Shown piece by piece: positions 1 through 8,861 of a stretch of 64,000 nt of DNA; within the stretch, counting starts at the first letter, position 1, and every line of letters starts with the position of its first letter. Both the position numbers and the translations under genes were made by a program. This DNA comes from Streptomyces sp. NBC_01723 (GTDB lineage: Bacteria > Actinomycetota > Actinomycetes > Streptomycetales > Streptomycetaceae): positions 2,592,001 to 2,656,000 of the forward strand of contig NZ_CP109171.1 of NCBI RefSeq assembly GCF_036246005.1. Reading direction: 5' to 3'. The notes under the pieces were generated by a model. It did no database searches and was not told the origin of the DNA. It saw only the letters and a list, made by a program, of their open reading frames with translations.

Positions 1-374
1 TCCAGCTCGACCTCGATGCGGATCATCGCGTCCTGGCCGCGGCGGGTGCGCGAGCGCGGCCCGCGCTGCGACGCCGTACCGAAGAACGCGTCCATGATGT
101 CCGAGAAGTTCCCGAAGCCACCCGCGCCGAAGCCGCCGGCGCCGCCGCCGGCGGCCTGCGAGAGCGGGTCGCCGCCGAGGTCGTAGACCTGCTTCTTCTG
201 CGGGTCCGACAACACCTCGTAGGCGGCGTTGATCTCCTTGAACCGCTCCTGGGTCTTCGGATCGGGGTTGACGTCCGGGTGCAGCTCGCGAGCGAGCCTC
301 CGGAACGCCTTCTTGATCTCGTCCTGGGACGCGTCGCGGCGCACGCCGAGTACGGCGTAGTAGTCCGTGGCCAC
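1..374 (-). CDS. dnaJ: DnaJ chaperone, N-terminal part (cut by window edge)
   Basis: Hsp40 co-chaperone that stimulates DnaK ATPase in the cytosol. Only the first 124 residues lie in the window. The J domain is complete, with the HPD motif at residues 32-34, followed by a Gly/Phe-rich linker from about residue 68. The C-terminal zinc and substrate domains are off the left edge. The start is GTG at 374, which directly abuts the TAG stop of hrcA; a GGAG Shine-Dalgarno sequence lies within the end of hrcA. This arrangement implies translational coupling. In actinobacteria a dnaJ next to hrcA is usually the second paralogue (dnaJ2), controlled by HrcA through CIRCE. Confidence 0.95.
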   Translation of the reverse strand, partial: MATDYYAVLGVRRDASQDEIKKAFRRLARELHPDVNPDPKTQERFKEINAAYEVLSDPQKKQVYDLGGDPLSQAAGGGAGGFGAGGFGNFSDIMDAFFGTASQRGPRSRTRRGQDAMIRIEVEL

Positions 375-1391
375 CTACGACTCCGCCAGGATCTGTCCGA
401 CGTACCGTGCCACTGCGCGTACCGCTCCCATCGTTCCCGGGTAGTCCATGCGGGTCGGTCCGACCACGCCGAGCTTGGCAACCGCCTCGCCGCCCGAACC
501 GTAGCCCACCGACACGACGGACGTGGAGTTGAGTCCCTCATGGGCGTTCTCATGACCGATTCGCACGGTCACGCCCGGATCCTTCGCCTCGCCGAGCAGC
601 TTGAGGAGCACGACCTGCTCCTCGAGCGCCTCCAGCACCGGCCGGATCACCAAGGGGAAGTCGTGCCCGAAGCGGGTCAGATTGGCGGTGCCGCCGATCA
701 TCAACCGCTCCTCGTTCTCCTCCACCAGCGTCTCCAGGAGAGTGGAGAGCACGGTGGAGACCGTACCGCGATCCTCGGCCTCGAAGGCATCCGGCAGTTC
801 CTCGACCAGACCCGGCACGTCGGTGAAACGACGGCCCGCGACCCGGCTGTTGAGCCGCGCGCGCAGATCCGCGAGGGACGCCTCGCCGAACGGCGCCGGA
901 CAGTCGACCATCCGCTGCTCGACCCGGCCGGTGTCCGTGATCAGCACCAGCATCAGGCGCGCGGGCGCGAGGGCCAGCAACTCCACGTGCCGCACGGTCG
1001 AGCGGGTCAGCGAGGGGTACTGCACGACGGCGACCTGCCGGGTCAGCTGCGCGAGCAGCCGCACCGTGCGGGCCACCACGTCGTCGAGGTCGACGGCGCC
1101 CTCCAGGAAGTTCTGGATGGCGCGCCGCTCGGGCGCGGTCATGGGCTTGACGCCGGCCAGCTTGTCGACGAACAGGCGGTAGCCCTTGTCGGTCGGGATG
1201 CGCCCGGCGCTGGTGTGCGGCTGGGCGATGAACCCCTCGTCCTCCAGGGCCGCCATGTCATTGCGCACGGTGGCCGGGGAGACTCCGAGGTTGTGCCGCT
1301 CGGTGAGGGCCTTGGACCCGACCGGCTCCTCGGTGCCGACGTAGTCCTGGACGATGGCGCGCAGTACCTGGAGCCTGCGTTCACTGAGCAT
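375..1391 (-). CDS. hrcA: Heat-inducible transcription repressor HrcA
   Basis: Repressor of class I heat-shock genes; it binds the CIRCE inverted repeat and depends on GroE for activity. The 338-residue length is normal for the family. The N-terminal winged helix begins [13 protein letters not shown] and contains [11 protein letters not shown], typical of HrcA, followed by the effector domain. The start at 1391 is chosen because GGAGGTG lies just upstream and family members begin at this MLSERR. A CIRCE element sits about 50 bp upstream (1440-1466), so the gene is probably autoregulated together with dnaJ. Confidence 0.97.
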   Translation of the reverse strand: MLSERRLQVLRAIVQDYVGTEEPVGSKALTERHNLGVSPATVRNDMAALEDEGFIAQPHTSAGRIPTDKGYRLFVDKLAGVKPMTAPERRAIQNFLEGAVDLDDVVARTVRLLAQLTRQVAVVQYPSLTRSTVRHVELLALAPARLMLVLITDTGRVEQRMVDCPAPFGEASLADLRARLNSRVAGRRFTDVPGLVEELPDAFEAEDRGTVSTVLSTLLETLVEENEERLMIGGTANLTRFGHDFPLVIRPVLEALEEQVVLLKLLGEAKDPGVTVRIGHENAHEGLNSTSVVSVGYGSGGEAVAKLGVVGPTRMDYPGTMGAVRAVARYVGQILAES

Positions 1392-1439
1392 CCGCGCACA
1401 CCTCCAGAAGTCGTCCGCCCGCTGCCCTGCCGGTCCGTC

Positions 1440-1466
1440 CTGGCACTCACGGCGCGCGAGTGCCAG
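1440..1466. promoter_or_regulatory. CIRCE operator for HrcA
   Basis: CTGGCACTC, nine bases, GAGTGCCAG: a perfect 9-bp inverted repeat with the spacing of the CIRCE consensus (TTAGCACTC-N9-GAGTGCTAA). It lies between hrcA (minus) and the MBL-fold gene (plus), 49 bp upstream of the hrcA start codon. It is expected to repress hrcA-dnaJ at normal temperature. Confidence 0.95.
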
Positions 1467-1557
1467 ACTTCCCCGGCCCAGTGTACGGCCGTGGGGTACG
1501 CCCCCGGCAAGGCCGGGGCCACGCCGACGTGCGGCGGGACCGTGTGGCGATAGCGTC

Positions 1558-2298
1558 GTGGCCGTGACGGTGACTTGGGAAGACCTGGGATGGGAGCGGG
1601 TGGCGGCCGGGGTGGGCCGGTGCCGGCTGCCGGGCTGGGACTGCACGGCAGGGCTGGTCCTCGGCACGGACGCGGTGCTGGTGATCGACGCGGGATCGAG
1701 CCTGGGCGAGGGCGCCCGGTTGCGCGCGGGGGCGCAACGGCTGGCCGGGCACCGTGTGACGCATCTCGCGCTGACCCACCCGCACTTCGACCACGTCCTC
1801 GGCGCCGCGGCGTTCGCGGGCGCGGAGGTCTACGGCGCGGTGGGCACCGACGCGGTGTTCGCGCCGGGCGGACACGGGCGGGAGGCGCTGCGCGCGGACG
1901 CGGTGGCGGAGGGGCTGGACGAGCGGCGGGCGGAGGAGGCGGTCGACGCGCTGGTCCGCGTCCCGCACGAGGTCTGCGGCGAGCGGACGCTCGACCTGGG
2001 CGGCGGGCGGCAGGTCCTGCTCGCCAACGTGGGCCCCGGGCACACCGGCCACGACCTCGCGGTGCTGGTGCCGGGCGACCCGGAGGTGGTGTTCTGCGGG
2101 GACCTGGTCGAGGAGTCCGGCGAACCGCAGGCCGGCCCCGACGCCGTACCGTCGCACTGGCCCGCGGCCCTGGACCGGCTGCTCGACCTGGGCGGCGCGG
2201 ACGCGCGGTACGTCCCCGGTCACGGAGCGGTGGTGGACGCGGCGTTCGTCCGGGCCCAACGGGATGCGCTGGCCGCACGTTTCGGCGTGTCGCACTGA
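1558..2298 (+). CDS. Metallo-beta-lactamase-fold hydrolase
   Basis: A 246-residue single-domain MBL-fold protein. The metal-binding signature HPHFDH is at residues 74-79; GHTGHD, GDLVEE and PGHG further on supply the remaining metal ligands. No signal peptide is visible, so it is probably cytosolic. The substrate cannot be told from sequence; such proteins include glyoxalase-II-like and lactonase-like enzymes. Start GTG at 1558, or GTG 1564 six bases later; neither has a clear ribosome binding site. It is transcribed divergently from hrcA and followed 34 bases later by the DUF3097 gene, with which it may be cotranscribed. Confidence 0.85.
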   Translation: MAVTVTWEDLGWERVAAGVGRCRLPGWDCTAGLVLGTDAVLVIDAGSSLGEGARLRAGAQRLAGHRVTHLALTHPHFDHVLGAAAFAGAEVYGAVGTDAVFAPGGHGREALRADAVAEGLDERRAEEAVDALVRVPHEVCGERTLDLGGGRQVLLANVGPGHTGHDLAVLVPGDPEVVFCGDLVEESGEPQAGPDAVPSHWPAALDRLLDLGGADARYVPGHGAVVDAAFVRAQRDALAARFGVSH

Positions 2299-2332
2299 TC
2301 ACGAACGGCGGATTCCTCGTATCGTCGGCAAA

Positions 2333-3133
2333 ATGCGCCAGTACTCCGCCGACCTGACCCCTCCGTGGAAGAAGTCGCAGCCCGTACCCGAGGTACCCGC
2401 CGACCCCGGCCTGGTGGTCGAGGAGCCCGGCACCGGGTTCTGCGGCGCGGTGATCGGCTGCGAGGCGGGCACGGTGACGCTGGAGGACCGCTTCGGCAAG
2501 CACCGGGTGTTCCCGATGGAGCCACGCGGCTTCCTGCTGGAGGGGCGCGTGGTGACGCTGGTACGGCCCGCGTCCGGCCCGGTACGCCCCTCCAGGACGG
2601 CGTCCGGTTCGGTCGCCGTCCCCGGCGCACGCGCCCGGGTGGCGCGCGCCGGGCGCATCTACGTCGAGGGGCGGCACGACGCCGAGCTGGTCGAGAAGGT
2701 CTGGGGCGACGACCTGCGCGTCGAGGGCGTCGTCGTGGAGTACCTGGGGGGCGTGGACGACCTGCCGTCGATCGTCGCGGACTTCGCCCCGGGGCCGGAC
2801 GCGCGGCTCGGCGTCCTGGTCGACCACCTGGTGCCGGGTTCGAAGGAGTCCCGCATCGCGGAGGCGGTGACGGGCGAGCACGCCCTGGTCGTCGGCCATC
2901 CCTACATCGACATCTGGGAGGCGGTGAAGCCGTCGTCCGTGGGGATCGACGCCTGGCCGCGGGTGCCGCGCGGGCAGGACTGGAAGACGGGCGTGTGCCG
3001 GGCCCTGGGCTGGCCCGCCGACAACACCGGGGCGGTGTGGCAGGCGATCCTGGCCCGGGTCGGCTCGTACAAGGACCTGGAGCCGGAGCTGCTGGGCCGG
3101 GTGGAGGAACTGATCGACTTCGTGACCGCGTAG
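2333..3133 (+). CDS. DUF3097 family protein
   Basis: A 266-residue protein of the actinobacterial DUF3097 family, function unknown. The second half has a toprim-like look: YVEGRHDAEL with Glu112, then a GVLVDHLVPGSKE segment. That pattern resembles the Glu plus Asp metal site of toprim nucleases, but this is inference. No membrane segment or signal peptide. The ATG at 2333 is in frame with no nearby alternative that fits better. It converges with hemW, and a GC hairpin separates the two. Confidence 0.85.
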   Translation: MRQYSADLTPPWKKSQPVPEVPADPGLVVEEPGTGFCGAVIGCEAGTVTLEDRFGKHRVFPMEPRGFLLEGRVVTLVRPASGPVRPSRTASGSVAVPGARARVARAGRIYVEGRHDAELVEKVWGDDLRVEGVVVEYLGGVDDLPSIVADFAPGPDARLGVLVDHLVPGSKESRIAEAVTGEHALVVGHPYIDIWEAVKPSSVGIDAWPRVPRGQDWKTGVCRALGWPADNTGAVWQAILARVGSYKDLEPELLGRVEELIDFVTA

Positions 3134-3188
3134 CTCTCAGGCCGTGTCCGGCCGCACGTCAGGCCCTCCGGCGTCCGAGGAGCGGGGG

Positions 3189-3209
3189 CCCGGGGGCGGA
3201 GCCCCCGGG
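3189..3209. terminator. Hairpin terminator between DUF3097 gene and hemW
   Basis: CCCGGGGGC, GGA, GCCCCCGGG: a perfect 9-bp stem with a 3-base loop between two convergent genes. There is no T run, which is common in Streptomyces. Confidence 0.65.
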
Positions 3210-3244
3210 TCGGGGCGGGGCGGGGCGGGGGCGCAACAGACTGG

Positions 3245-4486
3245 TCAGTCCACCAGGTCCCGCACCACCGCGTCCGCCAGCAGCCGCCCGCGCAGCGTGA
3301 GAACCGCGCTCCCCGCCGCGTAGGGGCCCTCCTGGAGGAGCCCGTCGGACAGCGCCCGCCGGGACGCCGCGAGCCCCTCCTCCCGCAGCAGCCCGAGAGG
3401 CACCCCCTCCCGCAGCCGCAGCTCCAGCAGGACGCGCTCCACACGCCGGTCCTCGTCCGTGAGGATCTCCCGTCCGGCGCCCGGCGACTTCCCCGCCGCC
3501 AGCGCACCGGCGTACGCCCCGGGGTGCTTCACGTTCCACCAGCGCACGCCGCCCACGTGGGAGTGGGCTCCCGGCCCCGCGCCCCACCAGTCGGCACCCC
3601 GCCAGTACAGCTCGTTGTGGCGGCAGCGGCCGGCGTCGGAGGTGGCCCAGTTCGACACCTCGTACCAGTCGAAGCCCGCCGCCGAGAGGGTCTCCTCGGC
3701 GATCAGGTACCGGTCGGCGTGCACGTCGTCGTCGGTCATCGGGACCTCGCCGCGCCGGATGCGCCGGGCGAGCCGGGTGCCCTCCTCGACGATCAGGGCG
3801 TACGCCGAGACGTGGTCGGGTCCGGCGCCGAGCGCGGCGTCGAGGGAGGCCCGCCAGTCGTCGTCGGACTCACCGGGGGTGCCGTAGATCAGGTCGAGGT
3901 TGACGTGGTCGAATCCGGCGGCGCGGGCCTCGGCGACGCAGGCCTCGGGGCGGCCGGGGGTGTGCGTGCGGTCCAGGACCTTCAGGACGTGCTGCCGCGC
4001 GCTCTGCATGCCGAAGGAGATCCGGTCGAAGCCGCCCTCGCGGAGGGTGGCCAGATAGGCGGGGTCGACCGACTCGGGGTTGGCCTCCGTCGTCACCTCC
4101 GCGTCCGGCGCGAGGCCGAACTCGTCGCGGATCGCGCCCAGCATCCGCACCAGGTCCCCGGCGGGCAGCAGGGTGGGGGTGCCGCCGCCGACGAAGACCG
4201 TGCGGACCTCGCGCGGGTCGTCGCCGAGCACCTTGCGGGCCAGGCGGACCTCGTCGACGAGTGTCCCGGCGTAGTTGTCGCGGGAGGCGAGGACGCCGCC
4301 GGTGCCGCGCAGCTCGGTCGCGGTGTAGGTGTTGAAGTCGCAGTAGCCGCAGCGGGTCGCGCAGTACGGCACGTGCAGGTAGAAGCCGAGGGGGCGGTCG
4401 GCGGCCCCGGCGAGCGCGGACGCGGGCAGGGCACCGTCGGCGGGGACGGGTTCGCCGTCGGGGAGTGCGGAGGGCATGCGTTCCAT
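3245..4486 (-). CDS. hemW: HemW-type radical SAM heme chaperone (coproporphyrinogen oxidase-like)
   Basis: A 413-residue protein. The radical SAM cluster motif CxxxCxxC is at Cys42, Cys46 and Cys49, followed by the FVGGGTPTLL glycine-rich segment for SAM binding and a C-terminal HemN-like domain. HemW proteins resemble oxygen-independent coproporphyrinogen III oxidase (HemN) but act as heme chaperones. HemN proper has an extra N-terminal tripwire segment that I do not see, so HemW is the better call. The gene next to lepA/hrcA is typical for HemW. There are two in-frame ATGs nine bases apart, neither with an obvious Shine-Dalgarno. Confidence 0.9.
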   Translation of the reverse strand: MERMPSALPDGEPVPADGALPASALAGAADRPLGFYLHVPYCATRCGYCDFNTYTATELRGTGGVLASRDNYAGTLVDEVRLARKVLGDDPREVRTVFVGGGTPTLLPAGDLVRMLGAIRDEFGLAPDAEVTTEANPESVDPAYLATLREGGFDRISFGMQSARQHVLKVLDRTHTPGRPEACVAEARAAGFDHVNLDLIYGTPGESDDDWRASLDAALGAGPDHVSAYALIVEEGTRLARRIRRGEVPMTDDDVHADRYLIAEETLSAAGFDWYEVSNWATSDAGRCRHNELYWRGADWWGAGPGAHSHVGGVRWWNVKHPGAYAGALAAGKSPGAGREILTDEDRRVERVLLELRLREGVPLGLLREEGLAASRRALSDGLLQEGPYAAGSAVLTLRGRLLADAVVRDLVD

Positions 4487-4549
4487 TGTCCCGTACGGGA
4501 ACGGTTGCCCGTCCTGCGGCCGCTCGGCCCGCGGCGACCCGGCCCGCCG

Positions 4550-6484
4550 CTACTCGGCCTGGAGCACCAGCAGCGCCAGGTCGTCCTCCGGGGGCCGGGG
4601 CCCGAACTCGTGCACCAGACGCCGGATGCGCTCGGCGACCAGTTCGGCGTCAAGACCCGCGCACCCGGCGAGCGCCGCGGCCAGCCCGTCCCCGTCGTCG
4701 AACTGGCGGGAGCCGCTGCGCCGCTCGGTCACCCCGTCCGTGACGCAGAGCAGGGTGTCGCCGGACCGCAGCTCGAAGGTCTCGCTGGCGTACGTGGCGT
4801 CCTCGACGACGCCGAGCAGGGTCTGCGGCGCGGCGACCGCGCGCACCGCGCCGTCGGGCCCGAGGAGCAGCGGCAGCGGATGCCCGGCGGAGGCGAGGGT
4901 GCAGCGGACGCCGTCCTCGAAGGGTTCCAGTTCGCCGTAGAGCAGGGACAGGAAGCGGGTCTGCGGTCCGTCGCCCGGGGCAACCGGTGGTCCGCCGACG
5001 GCAACCAGGGCGCGGGCGGCGGCGTCCGCGGCCTCGGTGGCGTCGTCGAGGAGGAGCTGGTTGAGGCGGTCGAGGACGTCGGGAACGCCGTACTGCTCGC
5101 GGGCGAGCAGCCGCAGCCACGGCCGGGCGAGGCCGATGACGACGGCGGCCTCGGGGCCCTTGCCCTGGACGTCGCCGACGGCGAAGCACCAGCGGCCGTC
5201 GCCGGCCGGGAAGAGGTCGTAGAAGTCGCCGCTGGGGCCGCCCTTGTCGCAGGGCTCGTAGACGAGGGCGCTGCGCACGCCGGGGATCTCGGCGACGGCG
5301 CCGGGCAGCAGGCCACGCTGGAGGACGGCGCTGATGGTGGCCTGGCGCGCGTACTGGCGGGCGGCGCCGATGGCGAGCGCCACGCGGCGGCTGAGGTCCT
5401 CGACCAGGCCGGTGATCTCGTCGGGGAAGCCCGCGGTGCCGGCCCGTCCGATGATCAGGGTGCCCAACGGCCTGCCCCCGGCGACCAGGCGGTAGGCGAG
5501 CGCGGCGCCGTGCGGGCCGAGCGCCTCGGCGGGCCAGGGGTGGCCGACGGGGCCGGAGCGCCAGGGGTCGCGGGCGCGGGGCGGGTCCTTCTCCAGGGCG
5601 AGGCGCAGTTCGTCGATGTGGCCCTCACCGGCGTGCCAGACGCGGGCCAGCCGGGCGCCCACGGCCGTGCCGGGGTCGTCGCTCCAGGCGCCCCGGCCCA
5701 GGGACTCGTCCTCCAGCCACACCCCGCACCAGTCGGCGAGCCGCGGCACGACGAGCTGCCCGGTGAGCGAGGCGACCAGGTCCTCGTCGAGCTGCCCGGC
5801 CAGGAGGTCGGAGGCCTCGGCGAGGAAGGAGAGCGCGCCGCGCCCGAGCCACTCCCGGTCGCGCAGACCGCGCAGGCCGGTGCCCGGGGCGGCGTCCGGG
5901 CTCTCCCGGACCTCGTCCGGGGCGTACACCTCGATCTGCCCGGCGGTCACGGTGTCGCTCCCGGCGTCCGCCGCCGCCTCCGTGCCCGCGGCCGGGAGCC
6001 GGGCCCACACCGTCTTGGTGCCCGGCCGGTACGTGATGCCCCAGGCCTCCGAGAGCGCGGCGACCAGCCGCAGACCGCGCCCGTACTCGGAGGGGTCCTG
6101 CGGTGTCCCGTGGTCGCCGCCCCTCGGCGCGCGGGAGGGGTGGTGGTCCGTGGCCTCGACGACGAGGGTGCCCGTCTCCTCCATCCGGCAGGTGACCTCG
6201 ACGTCCGTACCGGCGTGCACGACGGCGTTGGTGACCAGCTCGCTGACGGCCACCAGGACGTCGGTGGCGCGGTGCTCGGTCAGCTGTTCCGTGCCGGGCA
6301 GGCCGCGCGCGGACCAGTCGGCGAGCGCCGCCCGCACCATCGCGCGGGCGGCGCCCGGCGCCAGGGAGCTGCCGCGCAACACCACGTGCGCCCGCGCGCA
6401 CTCCTGGGCGGCTGCCTCAGCGGTGTACGCGGGCGCACCGCTGGTGCGGAAGGCGGTCTCCCGCTGCGTCGGAATGGCCCCCAT
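4550..6484 (-). CDS. PP2C/SpoIIE phosphatase with N-terminal HATPase and GAF-like domain
   Basis: A 644-residue signalling protein. Residues about 35-160 form an RsbW-like ATPase/kinase domain (SELVTNAVVHA N-box, then YGRGLRLV). A GAF-like sensory region covers about 220-380. The C-terminal SpoIIE/PP2C phosphatase (about 400-640) shows GDFYDLF, GDVQGKG and DTLLCVTDGVTE, which carry the metal-binding aspartates. Such proteins tune anti-sigma and anti-anti-sigma partners in Streptomyces stress and development networks; no partner gene is adjacent. No membrane segment. The ATG at 6484 has GGGGAG six bases upstream. Confidence 0.9.
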   Translation of the reverse strand: MGAIPTQRETAFRTSGAPAYTAEAAAQECARAHVVLRGSSLAPGAARAMVRAALADWSARGLPGTEQLTEHRATDVLVAVSELVTNAVVHAGTDVEVTCRMEETGTLVVEATDHHPSRAPRGGDHGTPQDPSEYGRGLRLVAALSEAWGITYRPGTKTVWARLPAAGTEAAADAGSDTVTAGQIEVYAPDEVRESPDAAPGTGLRGLRDREWLGRGALSFLAEASDLLAGQLDEDLVASLTGQLVVPRLADWCGVWLEDESLGRGAWSDDPGTAVGARLARVWHAGEGHIDELRLALEKDPPRARDPWRSGPVGHPWPAEALGPHGAALAYRLVAGGRPLGTLIIGRAGTAGFPDEITGLVEDLSRRVALAIGAARQYARQATISAVLQRGLLPGAVAEIPGVRSALVYEPCDKGGPSGDFYDLFPAGDGRWCFAVGDVQGKGPEAAVVIGLARPWLRLLAREQYGVPDVLDRLNQLLLDDATEAADAAARALVAVGGPPVAPGDGPQTRFLSLLYGELEPFEDGVRCTLASAGHPLPLLLGPDGAVRAVAAPQTLLGVVEDATYASETFELRSGDTLLCVTDGVTERRSGSRQFDDGDGLAAALAGCAGLDAELVAERIRRLVHEFGPRPPEDDLALLVLQAE

Positions 6485-6612
6485 GGACGTCTCCCCGGGC
6501 AGTTCGTGCGAGGTGCTCGCAGTCGATGCCGACAGAGTGACAGACCGGCCCCGTTCATAAGCACGGAGTTACCGAAGTCGGCCGTCATGGGTGAGATCCG
6601 TGCTACGCGAAC

Positions 6613-6647
6613 GCTCGGACACCGCCGGGAAACGGACGGTTCCGAGC
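6613..6647 (-). terminator. Hairpin downstream of the acyl-CoA synthetase gene
   Basis: GCTCGGA and TCCGAGC arms with an inner ACCG/CGGT stem lie just after the fadD-like stop codon, before the SpoIIE gene start. A plausible factor-independent terminator without a T run. Confidence 0.5.
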
Positions 6648-6670
6648 ATCCGCCACGGAGCCAGGGGCGC

Positions 6671-8548
6671 TCACGCCTCGCGCGAGCCCTCGTACATCTC
6701 CTCGATCAGGTGCTTGTACTCCCGCTCCACGACCGGCCGCTTGAGCTTGAGGCTCGGGGTGATCTCGCCGTGCTCGACGTCCAGGTCGCGGGGGAGCAGG
6801 CGGAACTTCTTGATGGTCTGCCAGCGCTGGAGGCCCTCGTTGAGCTGCTTGACGTAGCCGTCGACCATCTCCACCGTCACGGGCGCCGCCACGATCTCCG
6901 CGTACGGCTTCCCCTCCAGGCCGTTCTCCTTGGCCCACTCGGTGATGGCGATCTCGTCGAGGGAGATGAGCGCGGTGCAGAAGTTCCGGTCGGCGCCGTG
7001 CACCAGGATGTTGGAGACGTAGGGGCAGACCGCCTTGAACTGGCCCTCGACCTCGGCGGGCGCGATGTACTTGCCGCCGGACGTCTTGATGAGGTCCTTC
7101 TTGCGGTCCGTGATCCGCAGGTAGCCGTCGGCGGAGAGTTCGCCGATGTCGCCGGTGTGGAACCAGCCGTCGGCCTCCAGCACCTCCGCCGTCTTCTCGG
7201 GCAGCTTGTGGTAGCCCTCCATGATGCCGGGGCCGCGCAGCAGGATCTCGCCGTCGTCCGCGATGCGCACCTCGGTGCCGGGCAGCGGCTTGCCGACCGT
7301 GCCGGTGCGGTAGGCCTCGCCGGGGTTGACGAAGGACGCGGCGGAGGACTCGGTGAGGCCGTAGCCCTCGAGGATGTGGATGCCGGCGCCGGCGAAGAAG
7401 TAGCCGATCTCGGGGGCGAGGGCGGCCGAGCCGGAGACGCAGGCCCGCAGGCGGCCGCCGAACGCCTCGCGGATCTTGGCGTAGACGAGCTTGTCGGCGA
7501 CGGCGTGCTTGGTGCGCAGGCCGGCGGGCGCGCTCGCGGTGCCGGTGCGCTTGAAGTTGTCCTGGGTGACCTTGGCGTACTCGCGGGCCACGCCGGCGGC
7601 CCACTGGAAGATCTTGTACTTGGCCCCGCCGCCCGCCCGGGCCTTGGCGGCGACGCCGTTGTAGACCTTCTCGAAGATGCGCGGCACGGCCGCCATGTAG
7701 GTCGGCTGGACCACCGGCAGGTTCTCGATGATCTTGTCGACGCGGCCGTCGACCGCGGTGACGTGGCCCACCTCGATCTGGCCCGAGGTCAGCACCTTGC
7801 CGAAGACGTGCGCGAGCGGCAGCCACAGGTACTGCACGTCGTCTCCGCTGACCAGGCCGGTCGCGGCGATGGCCTTCGCCATGTACGACCAGCAGTCGTG
7901 CGGGAGCCGTACGCCCTTGGGCTTGCCCGTGGTGCCCGAGGTGTAGATGAGGGTGGCGAGCTGGTCCTTGGTGAGCGCGCCGACCCGCTTGACGACCAGC
8001 TCGGGGTCCGTCTCCAGGCGGGCCGCGCCGCTGCGCTCCAGCTCGTCGAGGGTGAGGATCCAGTCCTCGGTGGTGTCCGCGCCGGTCGCGTCGATCACCA
8101 CGACGTGGGTGAGTTCCGGCAGCTCCGCCCGCTTCTCCCTGGCCTTGGCCAGCTGCGCGGCGTCCTCCGCGATCAGCACGCGGCTCTCGGAGTCGGAGAG
8201 GATGTACGCCGACTCGTCGGCGTTGGTCTGCGGGTAGACGGTGGTCGTCGCCGCGCCCGCGCACATGATGCCGAGGTCGGCGAGGATCCAGTCCAGCCGG
8301 GTGGAGGAGGCCAGCGCGACGCGCTGCTGCGGCTGCACGCCCAGCTCGATCAGGCCGGCCGCGATCGCGTAGACCCGTTCGGCGGCCTGGGACCAGGTCA
8401 GCGACTTCCACGCGTCGGGGCCCTCACCCGAGGCCGACGGCACCGGGTAGCGGTACGCCTCGGCGTCCGGCGTGGCGGCCACCCGCTCCAGGAAGAGTCC
8501 CGCCACGGAGGGCGGACGGTTCTCGATCGTTGTCTGTGTGTCGCTCAC
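6671..8548 (-). CDS. Long-chain acyl-CoA synthetase (AMP-forming)
   Basis: Activates fatty acids to acyl-CoA through an acyl-adenylate. 625 residues, usual for FadD/FAA-type enzymes. The AMP-binding signature LIYTSGTTGKPKG is at about 200-212; GYGLTESSA, GWFHTGDIG and the DRKKDLIKTSGGK motif with the C-terminal lysine region follow. No signal peptide. Start is GTG at 8548 with GGAGG at the right spacing. The gene stands alone with its own leader region, in which there is an imperfect inverted repeat that could bind a regulator. Confidence 0.93.
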   Translation of the reverse strand: MSDTQTTIENRPPSVAGLFLERVAATPDAEAYRYPVPSASGEGPDAWKSLTWSQAAERVYAIAAGLIELGVQPQQRVALASSTRLDWILADLGIMCAGAATTTVYPQTNADESAYILSDSESRVLIAEDAAQLAKAREKRAELPELTHVVVIDATGADTTEDWILTLDELERSGAARLETDPELVVKRVGALTKDQLATLIYTSGTTGKPKGVRLPHDCWSYMAKAIAATGLVSGDDVQYLWLPLAHVFGKVLTSGQIEVGHVTAVDGRVDKIIENLPVVQPTYMAAVPRIFEKVYNGVAAKARAGGGAKYKIFQWAAGVAREYAKVTQDNFKRTGTASAPAGLRTKHAVADKLVYAKIREAFGGRLRACVSGSAALAPEIGYFFAGAGIHILEGYGLTESSAASFVNPGEAYRTGTVGKPLPGTEVRIADDGEILLRGPGIMEGYHKLPEKTAEVLEADGWFHTGDIGELSADGYLRITDRKKDLIKTSGGKYIAPAEVEGQFKAVCPYVSNILVHGADRNFCTALISLDEIAITEWAKENGLEGKPYAEIVAAPVTVEMVDGYVKQLNEGLQRWQTIKKFRLLPRDLDVEHGEITPSLKLKRPVVEREYKHLIEEMYEGSREA

Positions 8549-8788
8549 GACATCCTCCGTGGGCCCGCGACGGCGCGGCCGGCTCGTGCTGGCCGGCCCA
8601 GGTGCGGCTGGTTCAGGTGCGGCTGATTCACTCTCGGGCGGTGTTCGGGCGTGGCTCGGACAGTTGCCCGATCACTTGTTTAACTCACGAGTAACTACGG
8701 GGCAGGCATCAGAGTAAAGGGCGACCGGCCCCCGCGTAAGAGTCCACGCCCTGTCACTTCCTACAGACGCCCGCCCGTGACATGCGAA
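8549..8788. promoter_or_regulatory. Leader of the acyl-CoA synthetase gene with an inverted repeat
   Basis: Non-coding. The strip TTAACTCACGAGTAAC at 8680-8695 is an imperfect inverted repeat (ACTC-AC-GAGT core), AT-richer than its surroundings. It sits about 130 bp upstream of the start codon, where a TetR-type fatty-acid regulator could bind. That assignment is inference only. Confidence 0.35.
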
Positions 8789-8820
8789 GGGACCCGCCGC
8801 ACTTTCGTACGACGGGCCCC
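8789..8820 (-). terminator. Terminator downstream of lepA
   Basis: Read on the minus strand: GGGGCCCGTCG, a 10-base loop, CGGCGGGTCCC. This is an 11-bp stem with two wobble pairs, followed by TTC. It lies about 40 bases after the lepA stop codon. Confidence 0.75.
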
Positions 8821-8861
8821 TCGGAGTCCGTTTTGCCCGGACTTGGCGTGCGGTGCGGCGG

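Noticed and set aside
3524..8626. Very long plus-strand open frame (about 1700 residues)
   Set aside because: It is the complementary reading of hemW, the SpoIIE-type gene and the acyl-CoA synthetase gene; GC-rich codon bias keeps such frames open. No domain or ribosome binding site.
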